A DNA stretch of 64,000 nucleotides from Opacimonas viscosa (GCF_024199005.1 NZ_JANATA010000013.1:1-64000), one strand, 5' to 3'. Numbered from the stretch's first letter, positions 8,402 through 18,767 are shown. Translations and numbers: made by a program. The notes: generated by a model from the letters alone, not told the origin.

Positions 8402-9712
8402 ATGCAAGTTTCAGTCGAGACGACTCAAGGTTTAGAACGCCGCGTAACCGTTACTGTTCCAGCAGCAAATGTTGATGATGCAGTAAAAGCACGTTTACAA
8501 CAATTAGCTAAAACACAACGTATTAACGGTTTCCGTCCTGGTAAAGTACCAGTGAAGGTATTACAAAAACGTTTCGGTGCATCAGTTCGTCAAGAAGTTG
8601 CTGGTGATATCATGCAACGTCATTTCTACGAAGCCATTATTCAAGAAAAAGTGACTCCAGCTGGCATGCCAACGTTTGATTTGACCAAAGACGTGGCTGG
8701 TGAAGATTTAGAATTTGTTGCTACATTTGAAGTATATCCAGAAGTAGAATTAAACGCACTTGATAAAATTGCAGTTGAAAAGCCAGTTGTAGAAATTAAA
8801 GACAAAGACTTGAAAGAAATGATGGTTACTTTGCAAAAACAACATGCTGACTGGAAAGAAGGCAAGCGTAAAGCGAAGAAAGACGACCGTGTTACTATTG
8901 ATTTTGTCGGTACTATTGACGGTGAAGAATTCGAAGGCGGAAAAGCTGAAGATTTCCCACTAGAAATGGGTAAAGGTCGTATGATCCCAGGTTTCGAAGA
9001 CAACATTGTTGGTCTTAAGCCAGGTGAAGAGTGTGTTGCTGACGTGACATTCCCAGAAGATTACCATGCAGAAAACCTGAAAGGTAAAGCGGCTCAGTTT
9101 GCTATCACCGTGAAAAAAGTGGAAGGTTTAAACCTACCTAAAGTTGACGAAGAATTTGCGAAGCTGTTCGGTGTTGAAGAAGGTGGTGTTGAAGCATTAG
9201 AAGCTGAAGTACAAAAGAACATGCAGCGTGAGCTAGATCAGACTGTTAAAGCTAAAGTAAAAGAAAATGTTATTGAAGCTTTATTAGGTGCGCACGAAGT
9301 TGAGATTCCAAAAGCGTTAATCGATCAAGAAGTGAATGCTTTACGTGAACAAGCAAAACAGCGTTTTGCTCAACAAGCCCAAGGACAAACAGCTAACTTA
9401 CCAGAGTTACCAGCTGAACTATTTACTGAAAACGCACAACGTCGTGTTTCAATTGGTCTGATCTTGGGTGAAGTAATTAAAGTCAACGACTTGAAAGCCG
9501 ATGAAGATAAGGTTAACGCATTAATCGAAACAACAGCTTCTGCTTACGAAGATCCACAAGAAGTAATTGAATATTACAAGTCTAACCAAGAGCTAATGAG
9601 CCAGATGCAGAACGTTGCATTAGAAGAACAAGCTATTGAGTGGGTACTAGAGCAAGCTAAAGTTAAAGAAGTCAAAACTAAATTTGACGAGATCATGAAC
9701 AAACAAGCATAA
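8402..9712 (+). CDS. tig: Trigger factor, ribosome-associated chaperone/prolyl isomerase
   Basis: A 436-residue protein, close to the usual 430-435. The N-terminal ribosome-binding domain has the tail signature [17 protein letters not shown] (near residues 42-60), followed by the FKBP-type isomerase domain (about 160-245, [19 protein letters not shown] and [13 protein letters not shown]) and a C-terminal helical chaperone domain. It binds near ribosomal protein L23 at the tunnel exit and shields nascent chains. It is followed by clpP, clpX and lon, the standard protein-folding and proteolysis cluster. A terminator 45 bp after the stop separates it from clpP. Start codon ATG after GAGG at appropriate spacing. 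Confidence 0.98.
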   Translation: MQVSVETTQGLERRVTVTVPAANVDDAVKARLQQLAKTQRINGFRPGKVPVKVLQKRFGASVRQEVAGDIMQRHFYEAIIQEKVTPAGMPTFDLTKDVAGEDLEFVATFEVYPEVELNALDKIAVEKPVVEIKDKDLKEMMVTLQKQHADWKEGKRKAKKDDRVTIDFVGTIDGEEFEGGKAEDFPLEMGKGRMIPGFEDNIVGLKPGEECVADVTFPEDYHAENLKGKAAQFAITVKKVEGLNLPKVDEEFAKLFGVEEGGVEALEAEVQKNMQRELDQTVKAKVKENVIEALLGAHEVEIPKALIDQEVNALREQAKQRFAQQAQGQTANLPELPAELFTENAQRRVSIGLILGEVIKVNDLKADEDKVNALIETTASAYEDPQEVIEYYKSNQELMSQMQNVALEEQAIEWVLEQAKVKEVKTKFDEIMNKQA

Positions 9713-9757
9713 TTTTATTATGAACGTTTGACTTTTATGGTCATACCCTGATTAAAT

Positions 9758-9783
9758 GCCCAGTAACAACTGGGCTTTTTTTT
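9758..9783 (+). terminator. Rho-independent terminator after tig, directly upstream of clpP
   Basis: A 7-bp stem GCCCAGT/ACTGGGC (9758-9764 and 9769-9775) with loop AACA, followed by eight T residues. It ends only 19 bp before the clpP start codon, so clpP needs read-through or its own start within the gap. Confidence 0.85.
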
Positions 9784-9802
9784 ACCTAAAAGGAAATTTA
9801 CA

Positions 9803-10420
9803 TTGAACACATTTGACGATGTCCAAAACGCGCTAGTTCCGATGGTTATAGAGCAAACTGCAAAAGGTGAGCGCTCTTTCGACATTTATTCTCGTCTCCT
9901 TAAAGAAAACGTTATCTTCTTAGTGGGTCAAGTTGAAGACCACATGGCTAACTTGATAGTCGCCCAAATGCTTTTCTTAGAAGCTGAAAATCCAGAAAAA
10001 GATATCTTCTTATATATTAATTCACCGGGTGGTTCTGTGACAGCTGGTATGGCGATTTACGATACCATGCAATTCATCAAACCAGATGTGAGTACCGTAT
10101 GTATTGGTCAAGCGGCTAGTATGGGCGCTTTCTTATTGTCTGGTGGTGCCAAGGGTAAGCGTTATTGTTTACCTAACTCTCGTGTAATGATTCACCAACC
10201 GCTAGGTGGTTTCCAGGGCCAAGCGTCGGATTTTGAAATTCATGCCCAAGAAATCTTGTCTATCAAAGAGAAATTAAATCGCTTAATGGCCGAGCATACC
10301 GGCAAAGATTACGAAGATTTAAAACGCGATACGGATCGAGATAACTTCCTAAGTGCCCAAGAGTCACTTGATTATGGTTTAATTGACCATATTATGAAAA
10401 CAAGAACAGACGTAAATTAA
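9803..10420 (+). CDS. clpP: ATP-dependent Clp protease proteolytic subunit
   Basis: A 205-residue serine peptidase; E. coli ClpP has 207. The catalytic Ser lies in [11 protein letters not shown], His in MIHQPLGG and the Asp further on near DTDRDNFLS, with the family block [20 protein letters not shown]. The start is TTG at 9803, with AGGA eight bases before it, giving a short propeptide-like N-terminus ([13 protein letters not shown]) before the conserved VPMVIEQT. Fourteen subunits form the barrel that works with ClpX encoded 89 bp downstream. The TTG start and the terminator just upstream suggest expression may be limited at both levels (inference). Confidence 0.97.
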   Translation: MNTFDDVQNALVPMVIEQTAKGERSFDIYSRLLKENVIFLVGQVEDHMANLIVAQMLFLEAENPEKDIFLYINSPGGSVTAGMAIYDTMQFIKPDVSTVCIGQAASMGAFLLSGGAKGKRYCLPNSRVMIHQPLGGFQGQASDFEIHAQEILSIKEKLNRLMAEHTGKDYEDLKRDTDRDNFLSAQESLDYGLIDHIMKTRTDVN

Positions 10421-10436
10421 GCTTTTTCCTTATTCT

Positions 10437-10459
10437 GGTCTATAGTTACTAAATAGACC
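10437..10459. repeat. Short inverted repeat between clpP and clpX
   Basis: GGTCTAT (10437-10443) and ATAGACC (10453-10459) form a perfect 7-bp inverted repeat with a 9-nt loop, not followed by a T tract. It could be a weak processing hairpin or an operator in the clpP-clpX gap. Confidence 0.35.
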
Positions 10460-10509
10460 TGATTAAGTGAGACTAATCTTACAAAAATGATAGCTTACGA
10501 GGCGATTAA

Positions 10510-11790
10510 ATGAGTGATAAACAAAACAGTGATGGTGACAACAAACTTCTGTACTGTTCTTTCTGTGGAAAGAGTCAGCATGAAGTACGTAAGCTCATTG
10601 CTGGCCCGTCTGTTTTTATTTGTGATGAGTGTGTAGACCTGTGTAATGACATCATCAGAGAAGAGATTAAAGAGATCTCGCCAAAACAGAAAAAAGATTC
10701 ACTACCTAAACCCCATGAGATCCATAAGCATTTAGATGATTATGTTATTGGCCAAGAGAAAGCAAAAAAAGTACTTTCGGTCGCTGTATATAACCACTAT
10801 AAACGCCTGAAAAATGGTGATATGCATGATGGTGTTGAATTAGGTAAAAGTAATATCTTGTTAATAGGACCAACTGGAAGTGGTAAAACACTTTTAGCTG
10901 AGTCGTTAGCTCGATTGCTAGATGTGCCATTCACTATGGCTGATGCAACCACGTTAACCGAAGCGGGTTATGTGGGTGAAGACGTTGAGAACATCATTCA
11001 AAAACTGCTACAAAAATGCGATTATGATGTAGAAAAAGCACAGCGTGGTATTGTTTACATCGATGAGATTGACAAGATTTCTCGTAAATCTGATAACCCA
11101 TCGATTACGCGTGATGTGTCTGGTGAAGGTGTGCAACAAGCCCTACTGAAATTGATTGAAGGAACCGTCGCTTCGGTGCCTCCACAAGGCGGTCGTAAAC
11201 ATCCTCAACAAGAGTTTTTACAAGTCGATACATCTAAAATCCTATTTATTTGTGGCGGTGCCTTCGCAGGTTTGGATAAAGTCATCGAACAGCGTGCACA
11301 GACTGGCACTGGTATCGGTTTTGGTGCGAATGTAAAAACCAAAGAGCAAGAAAAAGCCGTTGGTGAATTGTTCAAGCAAGTTGAGCCAGAAGATCTTGTG
11401 CGTTATGGTTTGATTCCAGAGTTCATTGGCCGTTTGCCGGTTGTGACTTCCTTGGAAGAATTGGATGAAGCCGCATTGATTCAAATTCTTACTGAACCTA
11501 AAAACGCAATTACAAAACAATACGGTGCACTTTTCTCACTAGAAAATGCCGAGTTAGAATTTCGTCAAGATGCATTGCAAGCAATTGCTCATAAAGCGAT
11601 GGAAAGAAAAACAGGGGCGCGCGGTTTGCGTTCTATTGTTGAAGCAGTGTTACTCGACACCATGTATGATTTACCGATGCAAGAAAACGTCAGTAAAGTT
11701 GTGATTGATGAAACAGTCATCCAAGGAGAGTCGAGTCCTATCTTGATTTATGACAGTGGAGATCAAGCAGCTGGTGCTGAAACTGACTAA
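10510..11790 (+). CDS. clpX: ATP-dependent Clp protease ATP-binding subunit ClpX
   Basis: A 426-residue AAA+ unfoldase (E. coli 424). The N-terminal zinc-binding domain has [11 protein letters not shown] and CDECVDLC. The AAA+ core has Walker A GPTGSGKT, Walker [11 protein letters not shown] and the pore loop GYVGEDVE. The IGF-type loop for docking to ClpP appears as GIGFGA. It recognises ssrA-tagged and other substrates, unfolds them and feeds ClpP. Its position between clpP and lon is standard. A terminator follows at 11806. Confidence 0.98.
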   Translation: MSDKQNSDGDNKLLYCSFCGKSQHEVRKLIAGPSVFICDECVDLCNDIIREEIKEISPKQKKDSLPKPHEIHKHLDDYVIGQEKAKKVLSVAVYNHYKRLKNGDMHDGVELGKSNILLIGPTGSGKTLLAESLARLLDVPFTMADATTLTEAGYVGEDVENIIQKLLQKCDYDVEKAQRGIVYIDEIDKISRKSDNPSITRDVSGEGVQQALLKLIEGTVASVPPQGGRKHPQQEFLQVDTSKILFICGGAFAGLDKVIEQRAQTGTGIGFGANVKTKEQEKAVGELFKQVEPEDLVRYGLIPEFIGRLPVVTSLEELDEAALIQILTEPKNAITKQYGALFSLENAELEFRQDALQAIAHKAMERKTGARGLRSIVEAVLLDTMYDLPMQENVSKVVIDETVIQGESSPILIYDSGDQAAGAETD

Positions 11791-11805
11791 AATTTGATAT
11801 TATTT

Positions 11806-11829
11806 AAAAAGGCCTGCGGGCCTTTTTTT
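11806..11829 (+). terminator. Rho-independent terminator after clpX
   Basis: AAAAAGGCC and GGCCTTTTTTT flank the loop TGCG (11815-11818), giving a GC stem of four extended by A-T pairs, followed by a T run to 11829. Confidence 0.8.
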
Positions 11830-11921
11830 GACTAAGCTAGACACTAAAGTATAAAAATAATACTGCTAAATTATTTTCTTACTTATTTACTGCATTTCAT
11901 TGATGTAAAATATGAAGTGAT

Positions 11922-11949
11922 GTTGAACTTTCTAGTACCATCCCCATAT
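11922..11949 (+). promoter_or_regulatory. Sigma-32 (heat-shock) promoter of lon
   Basis: A -35 element GTTGAAC (11922-11928), a 13-bp spacer and CCCCATAT (11942-11949) match the RpoH consensus CTTGAAA / CCCCATnT closely. It lies 30 bp upstream of the lon start, and lon is a classical RpoH regulon member. Confidence 0.88.
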
Positions 11950-11979
11950 AAACAGTACAAGAATTTATAGAGAATCAGA

Positions 11980-14331
11980 ATGTCATCAGATACCGACCTA
12001 ATGCAAATGCCCATTCTCGCGTTACGAGACGTCGTAGTATATCCACACATGGTGATCCCATTGTTTGTTGGACGTGAAAAATCTATTCAATGCTTAGAAG
12101 CTGCGATGGAGAATAATAAACAAATTTTCTTGGTTGCTCAAAAAGATGCGAGTATTGATGAGCCCACTACCGATGATATTTATCAAATCGGTACCATAGC
12201 AACTATTCTACAGCTTTTAAAATTGCCAGATGGCACTGTCAAAGTGTTAGTCGAAGGCTCTATTCGAGCTAAAATTGAAAGTTACTCCCAGAAAGAACCA
12301 TTTTTTCAAGGTTCTGTCAGTACTATTCATGACACCGATCTAGGCGATGCTGAGGCAGAAGTATTATCTCGTTCTGCTATTTCCCAATTTGAAGGCTATG
12401 TAAAGCTCAATAAAAAAATTCCACCTGAGGTACTTACGTCATTAACAGGTATTGAGGATGTTGCTAGATTAGCAGATACCATGGCAGCACATATGCCATT
12501 AAAGTTAGCTGAAAAACAAAAAGTGCTTGAAATGAATGGGGTTGAAGAGCGCTTAGAGTATTTAATGGCTTTGATGGAGGGGGAGATTGACTTATTACAG
12601 GTTGAGAAAAAAATCCGTACTCGCGTTAAAAAGCAAATGGAAAAATCGCAACGTGAATACTATCTAAATGAGCAAATGAAAGCGATTCAAAAAGAACTTG
12701 GAGAGTTAGAAGATACTCCTGATGAATTTGAAGCGTTAAATCAAAAGATCCTCGATGCCAAAATGCCAGATGAGGCACTAGATAAAGCGAAGTCTGAGTT
12801 ACAAAAATTAAAAATGATGTCACCGATGTCAGCAGAGGCAACGGTGGTACGTAGTTACATAGAATGGTTAACCAATGTACCGTGGCACAAGCGCAGCCCA
12901 GTTAAAAAAGATTTAGCAAAAGCGGAAGATATATTAAATAAAGATCACTATGGACTAGAAAAGGTTAAAGAGCGCATCTTGGAGTACTTGGCAGTCCAAC
13001 AGCGCGTGAAAAAGTTAAAAGGGCCTATTCTTTGTTTAGTAGGACCACCTGGGGTGGGTAAAACATCCTTAGGGCAGTCTGTAGCAAAAGCCACAGGACG
13101 AAAGTACATCCGCATGGCATTGGGTGGTGTTCGCGATGAGGCGGAGATACGTGGGCACAGAAGGACTTATATAGGTTCTTTACCGGGTAAGCTGATTCAA
13201 AAAATGGCTAAGGTAGAAGTCAAGAACCCATTATTCTTGTTGGATGAAATCGATAAGATGTCTTCTGATATGCGTGGAGATCCTGCATCTGCATTACTCG
13301 AAGTGTTAGATCCAGAGCAAAACTCTAGTTTCAGTGATCATTATTTAGAAGTGGATTACGATTTATCTGATGTGATGTTTGTCGCTACATCAAATAGTAT
13401 GAACATCCCAGGCCCATTGTTAGATCGTATGGAAGTCATTCGTCTTTCTGGTTATACAGAAGACGAAAAGCTCAACATTGCGACACAGCACTTAATTTCT
13501 AAGCAGATGGACCGAAATGGTTTAAAAACCAATGAAGTGGTTATCGAAGAGTCTGCGATCATTGGCATTATTCGTTATTACACACGAGAAGCTGGGGTGC
13601 GTAGTTTGGAACGTGAGATTTCAAAGATCTGCAGAAAAGCAGTGAAGTTAATCTTGTTAAAAGAACAAACTGCCCCAGTTATCGTTAATCAAGATAACTT
13701 AGGTGAGTTCTTAGGTGTTCAGCGTTTTGATTACAACAAGGCCGAAGAGAATAATCAAATTGGTCAAGTTAACGGCTTAGCATGGACAGAAGTAGGTGGT
13801 GACCTACTCACGATTGAATCGACCTCGGTGGTGGGTAAAGGTAAAACAACGTTTACTGGGTCACTAGGTGATGTCATGCTGGAGTCAATTAAAACTGCGA
13901 TGACCGTCGTACGTTCTCGTGCTGAAAAATTGCGTATTAATGATGATTTTCATGAAAAACGTGATATCCACGTTCACGTCCCTGAAGGTGCAACACCCAA
14001 AGACGGCCCAAGTGCTGGTATTGGAATGTGTACCGCATTGGTTTCTAGTTTGACGGGGAATCCGGTTAAAAATGACGTGGCAATGACCGGAGAAATTACT
14101 CTGCGTGGTGAAGTGCTAATGATAGGTGGCTTAAAAGAAAAGTTACTTGCGGCACATCGCGGCGGGATTAAAACGGTCATTATCCCTAAAGGTAATGCGC
14201 GAGACCTTGAAGAAATACCTGAAAATGTTAAATCAGATTTAGCGATCCATCCGGTACAATGGATAGATGAGGTGTTGGATTTAGCTTTAGAACATCCAGT
14301 TGCTCAATTTTCAATCAAAACTAGTGCATAG
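11980..14331 (+). CDS. lon: ATP-dependent protease Lon (La)
   Basis: A 783-residue protease (E. coli 784). The N-terminal substrate-binding LON domain (about 10-200) contains [19 protein letters not shown] coiled coil precedes the AAA+ module with Walker [10 protein letters not shown] and Walker [10 protein letters not shown]. The C-terminal protease domain has the catalytic Ser in GPSAGIGM and Lys in [14 protein letters not shown]. It degrades misfolded and regulatory proteins in the cytoplasm. A near-perfect sigma-32 promoter precedes it, separated from clpX by a terminator, so it is an independent heat-shock unit. Confidence 0.98.
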   Translation: MSSDTDLMQMPILALRDVVVYPHMVIPLFVGREKSIQCLEAAMENNKQIFLVAQKDASIDEPTTDDIYQIGTIATILQLLKLPDGTVKVLVEGSIRAKIESYSQKEPFFQGSVSTIHDTDLGDAEAEVLSRSAISQFEGYVKLNKKIPPEVLTSLTGIEDVARLADTMAAHMPLKLAEKQKVLEMNGVEERLEYLMALMEGEIDLLQVEKKIRTRVKKQMEKSQREYYLNEQMKAIQKELGELEDTPDEFEALNQKILDAKMPDEALDKAKSELQKLKMMSPMSAEATVVRSYIEWLTNVPWHKRSPVKKDLAKAEDILNKDHYGLEKVKERILEYLAVQQRVKKLKGPILCLVGPPGVGKTSLGQSVAKATGRKYIRMALGGVRDEAEIRGHRRTYIGSLPGKLIQKMAKVEVKNPLFLLDEIDKMSSDMRGDPASALLEVLDPEQNSSFSDHYLEVDYDLSDVMFVATSNSMNIPGPLLDRMEVIRLSGYTEDEKLNIATQHLISKQMDRNGLKTNEVVIEESAIIGIIRYYTREAGVRSLEREISKICRKAVKLILLKEQTAPVIVNQDNLGEFLGVQRFDYNKAEENNQIGQVNGLAWTEVGGDLLTIESTSVVGKGKTTFTGSLGDVMLESIKTAMTVVRSRAEKLRINDDFHEKRDIHVHVPEGATPKDGPSAGIGMCTALVSSLTGNPVKNDVAMTGEITLRGEVLMIGGLKEKLLAAHRGGIKTVIIPKGNARDLEEIPENVKSDLAIHPVQWIDEVLDLALEHPVAQFSIKTSA

Positions 14332-14362
14332 GATTGTCATAAATCATTCATAAATCCATATA

Positions 14363-14386
14363 AAATGCCTGTTTCAGGCATTTTTT
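14363..14386 (+). terminator. Rho-independent terminator after lon
   Basis: AAATGCCTG (14363-14371), loop TTT and CAGGCATTT (14375-14383) make a 9-bp stem followed by further T residues. Confidence 0.85.
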
Positions 14387-14392
14387 GTTTAA

Positions 14393-14434
14393 AAATAGAA
14401 AAAAACGAGATAATTGTTAAATTTTTTTCTATTT
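14393..14434. repeat. AT-only 13-bp inverted repeat upstream of hupB
   Basis: AAATAGAAAAAAA (14393-14405) and TTTTTTTCTATTT (14422-14434) are perfect inverted arms with a 16-nt loop, in the 220-bp hupB upstream region just after the lon terminator. It could be a curved DNA element, a second (low-GC) terminator or a leader structure. Function unknown. Confidence 0.4.
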
Positions 14435-14607
14435 AGGGCTTTATTATTACAAAATATGTGATACCTTAAGGCTGAGATTGCTTAGAGCCCTTATTCAATA
14501 AGACTTTGCAATCCTTATAAATTGTTTATTATTTGTAAATTTTGTTAATTCAGAGTTTATTGATAAACGAACTAATAATCACAAAAATAATATGTAGGGG
14601 ATCTTAC

Positions 14608-14880
14608 GTGAACAAGTCTCAACTAATCGATCAAATCGCTGAAGAAGCGGAAATCAACAAAGCACAAGCAGAGCGTGCTTTAAATGCATTCACTAATGCA
14701 GTAACAAGTGAGTTAGCTAAAGGCGGCGACGTTGCTTTAGTAGGTTTCGGTACTTTTACTGTACGTGATCGTGCAGCACGTACTGGCCGTAACCCACAAA
14801 CTGGTGCGGAAATCCAAATCGCAGCAGCAAAAGTTCCTGCTTTTAAAGCTGGTAAGAAATTGAAAGACGCTTGTAACTAA
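14608..14880 (+). CDS. hupB: DNA-binding protein HU, beta-type
   Basis: A 90-residue histone-like protein, exactly the family length. It has the HU signature around [21 protein letters not shown] and ends in [12 protein letters not shown]. The start is GTG at 14608, supported by AGGGG seven bases upstream; a longer in-frame extension upstream lacks family similarity. HU dimers bend and compact DNA. The position between lon and ppiD is that of hupB in E. coli. The upstream region (14387-14607) is AT-rich and may encode a long leader. A terminator follows at 14901. Confidence 0.97.
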   Translation: MNKSQLIDQIAEEAEINKAQAERALNAFTNAVTSELAKGGDVALVGFGTFTVRDRAARTGRNPQTGAEIQIAAAKVPAFKAGKKLKDACN

Positions 14881-14900
14881 GTTTTTACTTGTGTTTTTAA

Positions 14901-14927
14901 AAGGCGATGGTTTACCATCGCTTTTTT
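14901..14927 (+). terminator. Rho-independent terminator after hupB
   Basis: GCGATGG (14904-14910), loop TTTA and CCATCGC (14915-14921), then six T residues; AA residues upstream extend the stem. Confidence 0.88.
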
Positions 14928-14968
14928 GTTTTTATTAATAAACTTTTTTCTGGAGTTAACAGAGTCTT

Positions 14969-16822
14969 ATGTTAGAAAGAATGAGAGAAGGGATGCAAGG
15001 TCCTTGGGCCATGGGTATTGTTGCATTAATCGTTTTGAGCTTTGTGTTTGCTGGCGTTGGTAGTTATTTAGCTGCTCCTGCAGAAACTGCTGTGGCCAAA
15101 GTAAATGATGAAGAAATTGCAGAAAGAAGTTTAGAAATTGGCTATCAAAACGAGAGAGCACGTTTAGAAAGTCAATTTGGAGAGGGCATTTCAGCATTAT
15201 TTGCTAACCCTGATTACCTCGCTAATTTTAAGCAGGGTGTGTTAGAACGCATCATTGCTGATAAATTAATTGAGCAAAAAGCGATTGAATTAGGTTTGCG
15301 TGTATCTGATGAGCAAGTACGAGAAACGATTCTAGCGATGCAGGAGTTTCAAGTCGGCGGCCAGTTTAATAATGACCGTTACCTTGCGTTAATTCGTCAA
15401 AGTGGGTTCCAAGTAGATACCTTCAGAGAATACATCCGATTACAAATGACGAAAGAACAGCTTTCTAGAGCATTAATGGTGTCTGATTTTACTAGTGAAG
15501 TTGAATCAAATCGTACATTTGCTTTGGAAAACCAAACGCGTGATGCACGTTTTGTAGAAATTCCTCAAAATTTGTTTACGGATTCTGTCACAGTGACCGA
15601 GGAGCAAATTACTCAATTTTATCAAACCAATATCGAAGCATATGATACGGAAGAAAAAACAAGTATTGCTTATGTTGAATTAAAGGTTGCAGATATTCTT
15701 GAGACAGTTGAAACCACTGATGCAGAACTAGAAGCATACTACCAACTTAATATTGCAGATTATCGCACTGAAGAGAAGCGTCGTGTCTCACATATTCTTA
15801 TTGAATTAGATGACACGGCTACCTTAACTGAAGTTGAGGCGAAACTAGCGGCTGGTGAAGATTTTGCTGAATTAGCTAAACAATATTCTGTCGATACTTT
15901 TTCGGGTGAAAATGGCGGTGATCTAGAATACATTTCTTTGGGTGATTTTGATCCTGAATTTGATACAGCGGCGTTTGCTTTATCCTCTGTGGGTCAAGTA
16001 AGTGAAGCAGTGACCACTGAATCAGGTATCCACTTTATCAAATTGACGGAATTGACACCTGCTGTTACGGCATCGTTGAGTGATGTTTTAGATGATGTGA
16101 GAGCTGCTGTAAAATATGAAAAAGCGTCGGAAGAGTTTTTCGAATTACAAACAACGATGGCTGATTTAGCGTTTGAAGTGCCTGATACATTAGAAGATGT
16201 TGCAGAAGCAGTTAATCGTCCAGTTGTTGTCACTGATCTATTTACCAGAAATACAGCACCGGCACCTCTTAATACGCCTGTGGCTTTGAATAATGCATTT
16301 TCTGAAGACTTCATCGCAGACGATTTAAATTCAGATATTATTGAAGTGGCAGATGAGCATATCATCGTGATGCGTATTGCTCAGCATGAACCTCAGCGTA
16401 CTCAGTCACTAGAAGAAGTACGAGAACTGGTTGAAGCTTCTCTACGAGCTGATTTAGCTAAAGAAGCCGCATTAGCATTTGCCCAGGAAGCGGTTGATGC
16501 AGATGACACTATGGCGTCACTAGCGACGCAATCACTGAGTTTAAGTGATTTCAATGGGCTGACAAGAACAGCTACAGATGCGAATCCGGCAGCGGTTGAT
16601 GCTTTATTTACATTAGCTAAAGCCGGTGATCAGGTAGTTGTGGATTTAAATAATGGTAATGCGGGAATTGTTGAGCTCGTTGCTGTTAATACGGTAGAAG
16701 CATCAGATGAGCAAGCACTGATTGCATTGCGAAATCGTATTGCAGGTCAACGCGCCCAAGATGAATATCAATTATTCGTTGATGCTTTGAAAGAACAAGC
16801 TGAGATTGTGTATATCAACTAA
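14969..16822 (+). CDS. ppiD: Periplasmic folding chaperone PpiD (parvulin-like)
   Basis: A 617-residue protein (E. coli 623) anchored by one N-terminal membrane helix (about 14-34, MGIVALIVLSFVFAGVGSYL) with the rest periplasmic. A SurA-N-like chaperone region follows (about 35-230), then a single parvulin domain (about 265-360, KRRVSHILIELDD to ESGIHFIKL). The parvulin domain of PpiD in E. coli has little isomerase activity, so the main role is holding newly translocated proteins at the Sec translocon. It follows hupB as in enterobacteria, with a terminator on each side, so it is probably monocistronic. Confidence 0.95.
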   Translation: MLERMREGMQGPWAMGIVALIVLSFVFAGVGSYLAAPAETAVAKVNDEEIAERSLEIGYQNERARLESQFGEGISALFANPDYLANFKQGVLERIIADKLIEQKAIELGLRVSDEQVRETILAMQEFQVGGQFNNDRYLALIRQSGFQVDTFREYIRLQMTKEQLSRALMVSDFTSEVESNRTFALENQTRDARFVEIPQNLFTDSVTVTEEQITQFYQTNIEAYDTEEKTSIAYVELKVADILETVETTDAELEAYYQLNIADYRTEEKRRVSHILIELDDTATLTEVEAKLAAGEDFAELAKQYSVDTFSGENGGDLEYISLGDFDPEFDTAAFALSSVGQVSEAVTTESGIHFIKLTELTPAVTASLSDVLDDVRAAVKYEKASEEFFELQTTMADLAFEVPDTLEDVAEAVNRPVVVTDLFTRNTAPAPLNTPVALNNAFSEDFIADDLNSDIIEVADEHIIVMRIAQHEPQRTQSLEEVRELVEASLRADLAKEAALAFAQEAVDADDTMASLATQSLSLSDFNGLTRTATDANPAAVDALFTLAKAGDQVVVDLNNGNAGIVELVAVNTVEASDEQALIALRNRIAGQRAQDEYQLFVDALKEQAEIVYIN

Positions 16823-16862
16823 TAAAGCTTATGACTGTTATCTAGTCAAATACTCGTCAAAT

Positions 16863-16897
16863 AAAAAGCTGACATAGTTTGTATGTCAGCTTTTTTT
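16863..16897 (+). terminator. Rho-independent terminator after ppiD
   Basis: AGCTGACATA (16867-16876), loop GTTTG and TATGTCAGCT (16882-16891), with A residues before and a seven-T run after. It may also act on the leftward genes, which end at 16941. Confidence 0.88.
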
Positions 16898-16940
16898 ATT
16901 TTAACGGTTAGGTGCTAGGCATTTACAGCCAGTCTTTTAT

Positions 16941-17117
16941 TTACTGCGCTTGGGTAAGCCACATCATGATCATGTAAAACAGTGCTATTACGCTGGAAAA
17001 TATGAGGATGTAGATAAAACCTTGTTTGCCTTGTTTCAAACTATAGTTATTGGCTTTTAGGTACAAGATCCACATAGTACTCAGCACCAATGGGATAAGA
17101 AATAAAAGTCTAATCAT
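16941..17117 (-). CDS. Small two-helix membrane protein, unknown function
   Basis: A 58-residue protein starting MIRLLFLIPLVLST and ending MMWLTQAQ. Two hydrophobic helices (about 2-20 and 34-54) flank a short basic loop (LKQGKQG). The start ATG at 17117 has AAGGAG eight bases upstream, a strong ribosome-binding site. It lies 17 bp downstream of the M28 peptidase gene on the same strand, so it is probably cotranscribed with it. The good ribosome site, the hydrophobic pattern and the tight spacing support a real gene. I do not recognise a named family. Confidence 0.72.
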   Translation of the reverse strand: MIRLLFLIPLVLSTMWILYLKANNYSLKQGKQGFIYILIFSSVIALFYMIMMWLTQAQ

Positions 17118-17134
17118 TGTGAAAACTCCTTTGT

Positions 17135-18613
17135 CTACTGGACATTGGGCGCTGGACGTGGGTCAAAATCACTCATGGCCATGTATGTAGTTAGTAAGGA
17201 CCAAATCGTTTGGTTTTGACGAATGTCATCTTTGTTAATTTTATCCAAGGTATCGTTTGGTGTGTGATGATAATCAAAGTAATAGTAGCCATCTTGTTTT
17301 AACGCAACAACAGGAACACCATATTTAGGTAACATAGACACGTCAGGGCCACCATTAGTGGTGTTATTACCCAGTTCTACTCCCATATCACTAAGTGCAC
17401 TGTAGAGTGTTTTAGGGGTGTCTCTAACAGCTTGTGCAAAACGGGTATCTAAGCGATAGATTTTACCTGCACCAAAATCTGATTCTGCTGCCACGATGAT
17501 ATTACTTAGCTCATCCTTATTGGCACGTACATATTCATAGGCACCTATTAATCCGATTTCTTCCGCTGCATACAGAACGACCCTAATTGTTCTTTCTGGC
17601 TGACCTACAGCATCTTTTACATGCTTAGCTGCGGCCATTACAATACCGACGCCTGCACCATCATCTAAAGCACCGGTGCCTTCATCCCAAGAATCCAAGT
17701 GACCGCTTATCAAAACAACTTCGTCAGGGCGGGTGCTTCCCGTAAACTCACCAATAACGTTATATGAAGTCTGCCAGCCTGCGTCTTTCGCTTGCATTTC
17801 TATATCTAGAATAACTTCACTAGGTTGTTCAAACATTGCTTCTAGCGTGTCCGCATCTGCAGTAGAGATTGCGCCAGCAGGGATTTTTTTCACTGCATCG
17901 TCATAACGCATTACACCGGTATGCGCAAAGCGGGAGTTGTCAGTACCAACTGAGCGAATGATAACCGCCAATGCATTCTTTTTAGCAGCTTCAACAGCAC
18001 CTCTGACGCGATTTGGCACCACTTTGCCGTAAAATCTGCCGGCCTTATCTCGTTGCATTCGAGTATTTAAAAAGACGATTTTCCCATCTACCGTTGAGGG
18101 CTCTGCCGCACTTAAGCTGTCCAGTGAGTCAAACATGACGACCGGAGCGGTCAGACCGCCTTCTGGTGTGGCTATGGAGCCTCCTAAAGCGGTTACAACT
18201 AATTGTTGTGCAAAGGGCGCTATAACCCTTGCATCAGCAAACCCGCGCTCCCAATTACGGACACGGACAGGTTGTTTGTAAATTTTATCAAAACCTAACT
18301 CAGCAAATTTCGCTTCCGCCCAAGCGACAGCTTTTTTATCACCGGTCGATCCTGCAATACGAGGACCTACCTCTACGGTTAACGATTTCACAATGTTATA
18401 AGACAAGTAACTTTGTTGGCTATTGTATGTCACTTGTGCCAAGTGTTTATCCATGTCTGAAAGCACTTTTGGTGCCTGTTTTGACGGGGATTTTTCTTGG
18501 TAAAAAACACTATTTTGTGTGGCGTTACAACCACTTAAAGCGATAGTAGAAGCCAAAGCGAGTAAAGTAAATGGTTTGGTTAACTGTTTAGAGACGAAGG
18601 TTAGATCTGTCAT
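17135..18613 (-). CDS. M28-family zinc metallopeptidase, lipoprotein
   Basis: A 492-residue exported peptidase. The N-terminus has a hydrophobic stretch ending in the lipobox LSGC (Cys about residue 29), so it should be a lipoprotein. A PA-type insert precedes the catalytic domain. The M28 zinc ligands are visible: His and Asp in ISGHLDSW and ALDDGAGVG, Glu in AAEEIGLIGAYEYV, Asp in AESDFG and His in DYHHTPNDTLD. It resembles carboxypeptidase Q-like and aminopeptidase members of M28 and probably trims peptides in the periplasm or at the cell surface. The small membrane protein gene follows 17 bp downstream. Exact peptide specificity cannot be read from sequence. Confidence 0.92.
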   Translation of the reverse strand: MTDLTFVSKQLTKPFTLLALASTIALSGCNATQNSVFYQEKSPSKQAPKVLSDMDKHLAQVTYNSQQSYLSYNIVKSLTVEVGPRIAGSTGDKKAVAWAEAKFAELGFDKIYKQPVRVRNWERGFADARVIAPFAQQLVVTALGGSIATPEGGLTAPVVMFDSLDSLSAAEPSTVDGKIVFLNTRMQRDKAGRFYGKVVPNRVRGAVEAAKKNALAVIIRSVGTDNSRFAHTGVMRYDDAVKKIPAGAISTADADTLEAMFEQPSEVILDIEMQAKDAGWQTSYNVIGEFTGSTRPDEVVLISGHLDSWDEGTGALDDGAGVGIVMAAAKHVKDAVGQPERTIRVVLYAAEEIGLIGAYEYVRANKDELSNIIVAAESDFGAGKIYRLDTRFAQAVRDTPKTLYSALSDMGVELGNNTTNGGPDVSMLPKYGVPVVALKQDGYYYFDYHHTPNDTLDKINKDDIRQNQTIWSLLTTYMAMSDFDPRPAPNVQ

Positions 18614-18767
18614 CAGTAAAGTACTTCCTGTTTATTATCGTTGTTGTTATGGACATAGTAAAACAGGACAAATAAGAATACTAGATATGGCAGTGCAAAC
18701 GCTAGAACTGGAGTGCTAACCAGCGTTTAAAAGTGGAAAATGTACTGGTGGAGATGAATTTTAAGCA

